A stretch of DNA of 64,000 nucleotides, from contig QANY01006295.1 in the NCBI GenBank assembly GCA_003255025.1, forward strand, positions 262,219 through 326,218, written 5' to 3'. How positions within the stretch are numbered: position 1 is the first letter of the stretch; each line of letters begins with the position of its first letter. This stretch comes from Datisca glomerata. Its lineage: Eukaryota > Streptophyta > Magnoliopsida > Cucurbitales > Datiscaceae. Below the pieces are notes generated by a model, which was not told the DNA's origin, ran no database searches, and saw only the letters and a list, made by a program, of their open reading frames with translations. The position numbers and the translations under genes are program-made. Shown here in pieces: positions 58,047 through 64,000 of this stretch.

Positions 58047-58243
58047 AACGAAAGTCACCGCGATCTGAAATGCTAGAGAGAAGAAAGGGAGATATCCATT
58101 TCTATTTTTTTATTGAGGAAAATACAAGGTTTACTTATCATTAATAAATTTTTTACTTACTGTCTGATATACTATCTAATGTATCATATTTTTCATAATG
58201 TTTCTATATTTGTTGGACGTTGGCAAAATATAGACATCATATT

Positions 58244-59050
58244 CAGTTTTATAGTTAATCATCTTTGTAGATGAGCATAAAAAAATGAATTGGAACGACT
58301 CTCTGCTATGTAAACAATTTGTTAACGATAAAGTGATAATATGTTTACCTATTTCAGATTATAAAAATTAACTTGTAAACGAAACAAAGAACAAAAATGA
58401 ACTTTCAATGATTATGTAGATTTATTGTAGACTGGACAAATTTTTCTTAAGCGAGTTTAACAAGTTTGAGCAGATTTTGATCAAATAAACAATCATAAAA
58501 AAAGCGATTAGAAATTACTCTCGATGGTTACTAAATAAATGAAATTGTAAAATAGTAATTCTATAACTAACTAAAAACTTCTTAAATTTAAAAAAGATTA
58601 TTTTTGTATATATACATATGAATAAGAAAATAAACTAGAAAATAATCAGTTTTAAAGTTAATCATCTTTGTAGATGAACATAAGAAAATAAACTGGAACG
58701 ACTCTCTGCTATATAAACTATTTATTTCTTAACGATAAGTTGACAATATGTTTACCTATTTCAGATTGCGAAAATTTACTTGTAAACTAAACCAAGAACA
58801 AAATGACTTTTCAATGATTATAAATATTTATTATAGATTGGAGAAATTTTTTTAAGCGAGTTGAACAAGTTTGAGTAGACTTTTATCAAATATCATAAAC
58901 AATTATAAGAAAAAAAAAGATAGGAAGTTACTCTTGGTGGTTATAAAATAAGTGAAATTGTAAAATAGTAATTCTATAACTAACTAACAACTTCCTAAAT
59001 TTAAAAAAGGATTATTTTTTGCATATGTATGAATGATCATTATTACTTAT
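58244..59050. repeat. 403-bp tandem duplication
   Basis: Copy 1 is 58244-58646 and copy 2 starts at 58647 and runs to about 59035. Shared blocks are ggaacgactctctgctat, atatgtttacctatttcaga and gtaattctataactaactaa. Divergence is larger than in the 265-bp duplication, so this event is older. No ORF. Confidence 0.9.
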
Positions 59051-59559
59051 GAATTAATATAAAAATGTCATCTACCACAATTTCCGAATGCTCTCAATGA
59101 TTTTTTATAGCTTTTGTTTTGAAAAGAAATTTTCAGATAATTAAACTGAATGCAAGATAAATGATGTTATTTTCGTTTTAAAATTTAAATAGAAGTGTAT
59201 GGATAGTAGTTTTCAATAAGCTTTTATGATTTTCATGTTAAAAGTAATTTTCAAAACAAGTTAAAATTGATGACAATTGGTAAACTTAAGTTTTTGTTAT
59301 ATATAATTTTATTTCTAAAACCCGAAAAAAACAAACAAAACTACACCTTTAAGACTCGAGATTGCGCCATCTATTGTAAATCACACTATTATTAGACGAG
59401 TTTCAAGTGAATAAGGGGATCCCGATCCTGTCTTGTTTGATTAGTCGAGTTACTAGTGGATAATGAATTTTGATCTCCTCGTGTTAGGGAGAACAAGAGG
59501 ATGTTGTTCGGTGGAAGTCATTAAATAGAAAAATAAACTGCAATCGAAGAAAAATCATT
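59051..59559. other. Intergenic, left flank of hAT element
   Basis: AT-rich, no gene recognised. Confidence 0.5.
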
Positions 59560-62301
59560 TTCTAAGATTTCTTTTATTGTTGTACGGAGACAATAGTTAC
59601 GAATCACGGCCGTTACGTAACATGACGACCTCGATGTAACGGTATCGGTGAGTATCGATACTGTTACGGTCTATCATAATGGACCTAATAAAAATTACCG
59701 GTGTGGCGGTCATTAACGTGATAGAATGGTTGTGACAGGCCCCCACCAGCACTTGTTAGTGAGAACGTGTTTAATACGCGTCTTTTTGCCGTTTCCTAAT
59801 TTTTACTGAAAGATACGGAATAATATGTATTTTTTTGGAGTCATCCGTATAATACAGGTTTAATACGGAAAGAGTATAATAAAATGGCCAAAATCCCCAA
59901 ATTTCCCCATTCTCCTGCTCGGTGCGTCCTGCTGCTTGCTCGGCGCTGCTCTGCGTCCTGCTTCTTGCTCGGCGCTGCTCTGCTCCTGCACTACTGCATC
60001 CTGCTTCTTCCATTCCAGGGTTGGAGTCGCTGGACTTCGACGGAGCTTCTCCCTCTTAGACGACTTAGGGCTCGAAGATTCTCGTTGATTTATAGGTTTA
60101 ATTCTCTGGTCTCCATCACTTCAAATTTTTTTGATTTTATGTTTGATTTGAGGTTTAATTCTTCGAGCCCTAGGTCGTTTGAATTTTGATTGTTTTCCCA
60201 TTCTGCTTGCTTGGCGCTGCTTGCTCGACGCTGTTTCTGAATTTTGAACCAAAGTTTGAATTTTGATTGTTTTCTTAGAATTTGGAATTGAAACCCCCTT
60301 CCATGTCCCTCGGGTCTTCTTCTTCACTATTTCCTACAACATGCAAAGGGTTATGAAGGTTTTCATTGAAGAAACAGAGTAGAATTACTGGACGAATTCC
60401 TTGAAAAAAACTGTAAAAGTCGATTATGTTTTAATTGAATTCCATTAGTTGATAAATGCATTTTGTTCTGGTTGAATCAGTTTGATAGGTAAATTTTGTT
60501 CTAGTTGATTGTAGAAAATTTTGTACTTCTCGTGACTTCTCTGAATTGAATTGGATTGTAGAAAATTAAACAGATTTGGACTAAATTGGACTTGAATTGG
60601 ACTTGATTAATTCTGTTTTGGTTAAAGTTGGACTTCTCAGAGTTTCTGTCAATTCAAATTCTGTCCAGGTTTTATTGATTCTATTTTAGATTTTCTGAAT
60701 TTTGATTATCATGTTGAGGAAAAAAGATAAGTTTTGGGATTACGCTGAGCAGACATATAATCGTTTCAAGTACAAATTTTGTGAGAGAGATTTTGCTGGA
60801 GGGATTTCTAGAGTAAAGTCTCATTTATCTGGAATTAGTGGTCGTGATATTGATATATGTAGTAAAGTACCGGAGGAGGTTCAAGCTGAAACATATTTTT
60901 CAATTAGAGATTCAAGTTCTAGTTCTAGTAAGAAAAGAAAAAATGATTCGGTTAATGAAAGTAATGAAGGATCGAACACTTGCTCTTTGGGTCTATCTAA
61001 TCAAACTCAAATTACAATCCTAGAATTCTTTGCTAAGAAAGAGAGGAGCAATGTTGACAAAAAAAGTGCTCAGTTTTTCATCATGATAAACATAGCATTT
61101 AATGTTATACAGTCCAAGTCATTTCTTGACATGAGTAAAGCTTTAGGTGATTTTGGTTGTGGTTATACTGTACCTAGTTATTCAATGCTTCGTACTAAGT
61201 TAGTACCTGAGGTAAGAACATATGTTGAGACTTATGTTGCATGTGTAAAACAATCATGGACTAGTACAGGTTGTACTATTATGTCAGACTCTTGGACATA
61301 CATAAGAAGGCGGTCATGGGTTAATGTTATCGCTAGCTCACCGTTAGGTGCTTTTTTTAGATCGTTTGAATGTTCACAAGAGAGATTGACTGGTGAGTAT
61401 CTTTATAACATTCTTTCTTCCGTTATCGATGAAATTGGCCCTGATCATGTTGTGCAAATAGTTGCTGATAATGCCTCAAATTATGAGTCTGCTGGTTGCA
61501 TGCTGATGGAAAAATATCCTCGATTATACATGACTAAATGTGCATCTCATGGTATTAATTTGTTATTGAAAGATCATTATAATCAAATTGAATGAGTGAA
61601 AAGTGTGGTTGATGATGCGAAAAAAATAGTAGATTACATGTATAAGCATCATATGGTATTGCAATTGATGAGGAAATAGACAGATGATAAGGAGTTAAAA
61701 TTTTCGTGTAAGACTAGATTTGCTTCGAACTTTTTGATGCTTCAATCGATAATTGATCGTGAAAACAATTTGAAAATTTTGGTTGCATCTTCTGAGTGGA
61801 GGGGTTTGAATTTTACTAAGATTACGCATGCTAAGTTAGTAACTTCAATAATTCAGAATGAGTCTTTTTGGGTAGATGCGGAAGATTATGTGAATGTTGT
61901 CGAGCCTCTGATGAGAGCTCTTCGATTAGTAGATGGTGATGGATCTACATCGAGATATTTATATGATGCTATGGAGAGGGCACGAGAAGCGTTTGATCAA
62001 TATTGTGTAAAAGATCCTTCTCGTTATTCTCTTATGATGAAATTATTTGAACAGAGAAGAGAGAAGAACATTCTCCATAAGGTACATGCTACTGCTGCAC
62101 TTCTTAATCCAGCTTATATGGTTAGTGAAAAGTAAAAAGAAGACAACATTGACATTAGAGAAGGGGTTGGATATCTTGTTCAACAGTTGAGTTCTTTAGA
62201 TGAAAGAGATCAACTGGTAACTGAATTAGTTAAATATCGTTTAAAGTTTTCACCCTTGTTCAATTGTACAGTGACTGCTATGATAAAGACTAGTCATCCT
62301 C

Positions 62302-62382
62302 GTAAGTGTTTCTTCGTTTTGAATTAGATTTTCATATGTTTTATGTTGATTTCATTCCTAATGCAAATAGTTGTATTTGTAG
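62302..62382 (+). other. Intron of hAT transposase (81 bp)
   Basis: CATCCTC|GTAAGTG begins it and TTTGTAG|GTATTT ends it. Joining the ends keeps the transposase frame at the PRIW motif, where the next codon is TGA instead of Trp. Confidence 0.7.
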
Positions 62383-62639
62383 GTATTTGGTGACAACTTA
62401 ATGGTTCAATATTCCCTGTATTGCAAAAGATTGCAATTAGAATTTTGAGTCAATCGTGTAGCTCGTCAGCTTGTAAAAGAAATTGGAGTGCATGGGAAGC
62501 AGCCCAAATGAAAAAGAGAAATAGATTGGCACCGATAATGTTGGATGATTTGATGTACGTGAGAATGAATTCTTTGATGATGACAATGTATAAGATTGTG
62601 AAGTGCTGGATATGACGCCTATTGATTTTTCTAAGATCA

Positions 62640-62764
62640 ATCCATTTGCTGAAGAAGGATTTGGAGAAGGATTTGAAGAAGAACCAGAATGTTTTTTTGA
62701 AGAAGAACCAGAATATTTTTTTGAAGAAGAACCATTTGCTTTAGATGACATGAGCTTCTGTAAC
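62640..62764 (+). other. Acidic repeated tail of the hAT transposase
   Basis: In the frame ending at TAG 62765 the text repeats an acidic module, FEEEPECF / FEEEPEYF / FEEEPF, three times in about 60 bases. It follows RENEFFDDDN-type text after the dimerisation region. Repeat length is 30 to 33 bases. It is an unusual C-terminus for a hAT protein. Confidence 0.7.
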
Positions 62765-63467
62765 TAGTTTGAACTGTTTCGTACCCCAAACGAATCTTGT
62801 TTTGATGAAACTAAACCACCCGACGATCACATTATTTGATAGTTTTTATTAATTGAATTAATTTTTATGGATTGAATATTTTGGATTAATGACTATATTT
62901 TGTATGAATAGAATACTATTAATCGATTAATATATTTTAGTTTATGAAAATGTTTAAGTAAATTGTAGAATGATAATTTTTGTCATATTCATAATATATT
63001 GTTATATTAATATTTATTTATAAATTTTAAAGCCGTGTTTTTAGTACCGAATTTTTGAAAAGAAAACGTATGATACTCGTTTAAAACCCGTATCCAATTT
63101 TTTACTTATCACGTATTATTGACGGAATTTTAGTCGAATATTTGATCGTTAAATTTTTAAATTATACATATCGAATAATACTCTATATTTTTATCGTCTC
63201 TGAATTAACTAACTATACACCAGCTGCGGCAGGCCGCTACCGGCCACAACAGGGCGTTACAACTTCTTTAAGCAAAAGAAAAAAAATTAGAAGATAAAAA
63301 TTGAACGTGGAAGAAGACTATAAAGAGATAGGTATTTGAGTTTTGTTTTATCTGTTTGATGGAGTGAGAGTGGCGGCTTGATAGACATTTGATATGAGGG
63401 TTTGCTATGATGTGAGGAAGAACTAGATGAGTGGCTGAGATTGAAGGAAATGAAAGGTTAAGATTAA

Positions 63468-63690
63468 CAATGAGGAATAGTGTAAATGGTCAATGTAGCT
63501 TTCGGGGTTTATTCCATCCAGATTGCATGTTCGAATTAAGGATCATATTATCTCGTGACCATCGGCCTGAAGAGTTATTCTTTGATTTTTTCTGAGTGCA
63601 CATGCTAGAAACTCCTAGTCAAGAGTTTGTGTACTTATAAGATTAGTCGAAGAACTACGCTCCTGAACCCGATACTAATAAAAAAAACTA
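63468..63690 (+). mobile_element. Probable SINE with 8-bp target duplication
   Basis: A box A-like tggtcaatgtag (63487-63498) and a box B-like tgttcgaatta (63528-63538) are spaced about 30 bp, as in tRNA-derived SINEs. The 3' end cccgatactaataaaaaaa is a short A-rich tail. Flanks are aagattaa at 63460-63467 and 63691-63698. No protein is coded. Confidence 0.55.
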
Positions 63691-63698
63691 AAGATTAA

Positions 63699-64000
63699 TT
63701 TTCTATTGATTTTTACGTTATCTTTTTAGGTTTTATCGTGTAAGTTGCGTTATTGGGTTTTCCCTTGAATTCGGTTTTCCTTAAATATTTAAACCCAGTT
63801 ATTTTAATTTTTTATGTGTTTGTTTTTACTTCCTATTTTTCTTATTAAAATAGTATTAAAGTAATATTATAATTATATATAGAAAATGAAAATAACATTG
63901 AACTCTAATATCTTAAATAATAAATAAGATTGATGAAATTTTATTAAACTAGTGCTTCGTTCAAATGAAAAAAAACTAACTTTAAATATTGATAATATTT
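63699..64000. other. Intergenic, end of window
   Basis: AT-rich sequence without recognised features. Confidence 0.5.

Larger units (their letters stand above)
60702..62767 (+). pseudogene. hAT transposase pseudogene (BED finger, DUF659, hAT dimerisation)
   Basis: The start is MIIMLRKKDKFWDYAEQTYN or the inner MLRKK at 60711. A BED finger follows (KYKFCERDFAGGISRVKSHL, SGRDIDICSKV), but the first Cys of its zinc pair is Tyr. The core contains TSTGCTIMSDSWTYIRRRSW, then VIDEIGPDHVVQIVADNASN, the DUF659 region with the catalytic Asp residues. Stops at 61593, 61677 and 62131 and one at 62389 break it; two stand where relatives have Trp. An 81-bp intron (62302-62382, GTAAGT...TTGTAG) is visible. 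After it the dimerisation part reads SCSSSACKRNWSAWEAAQMK. A frameshift near 62560 precedes an acidic tail. Confidence 0.88.
59560..63250 (+). mobile_element. BED/hAT transposon, degenerate
   Basis: The transposase pseudogene lies in the middle. The left region (about 59590-59700, cacggccgttacgtaac) and the right region (about 63215-63255, gccgctaccggccacaacag) share GC-rich motifs built from cggcc and gttac in inverted sense. These are likely subterminal repeats. Exact terminal inverted repeats and an 8-bp target duplication were not found. Confidence 0.65.

Noticed and set aside
59884..60189. 101-residue ORF starting MAKIPKFPHSPARC, with Leu/Cys-rich text
   Set aside because: It arises from a short GC-rich repeat (ctgcttgctcggcgctgct-type) in the hAT leader. 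No domain and no coding signature.

Overview
This window looks like repeat-rich nuclear DNA of a eudicot plant. It is AT-rich and holds only two intact-looking host genes, one with plant splice sites and a 5' UTR intron. The rest is a graveyard of plant transposons: Ty1/copia and Tat-like Ty3/gypsy LTR elements, two hAT lineages, LINE remnants, a probable SINE and several MITEs. Species cannot be read from the sequence.

Layout. 1-4070: 3' part of a decayed Ty1/copia element (gag to RNase H, then 3' LTR). 4774-6858: single-exon PLS/E-class PPR gene, closest by memory to Arabidopsis At1g77010. 6980-7585: LINE 3' fragment. 8540-11440: decayed Ty3/gypsy element A, followed by a near-perfect 31-bp-arm hairpin. 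11650-14940: AT-rich intergenic DNA with a LINE-like 3' end and a 237-bp Mutator-like MITE with a 9-bp target duplication. 14943 to about 33200: Tat-like gypsy element B, interrupted in its protease by a whole antisense copia element C (17026-26114, both LTRs, PBS, PPT and a 4/5 target duplication) and in its integrase region by an 820-bp PIF/Harbinger-like MITE. Element B also carries a 79-bp tandem array and an antisense accessory ORF. 33203-33732: 265-bp tandem duplication. 35500-37650: TTF-type hAT relic. 38150-38272: orphan exon-like fragment. 38921-39340: second Mutator-like MITE. 40860-41160: stretch of organelle-like texture. 42419-52254: complete gypsy element D with both LTRs and a perfect 5-bp target duplication; its pol is broken, it has an antisense plant-mobile-domain gene with recognisable introns, and a ten-copy 65-bp tandem array. 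53540-56700: four-coding-exon F-box/LRR gene of the SKP2A/SKP2B type. 57480-59050: two tandem duplications. 59560-63250: BED/hAT transposase pseudogene with an acidic repeated tail. 63468-63690: probable SINE.

How the parts relate. The two host genes are independent. The PPR protein is expected in organelle RNA processing. The F-box protein is expected in SCF ubiquitin ligase control of the cell cycle. Every transposon reading frame is broken. Where I checked codons, the stops are mostly at positions where the family has Gln or Trp, as expected from C-to-T decay of methylated DNA. The most unusual content is the pair of Tat-like elements, each with an antisense ORF ending in a coiled coil and each with its own minisatellite, but with these two parts in opposite order.
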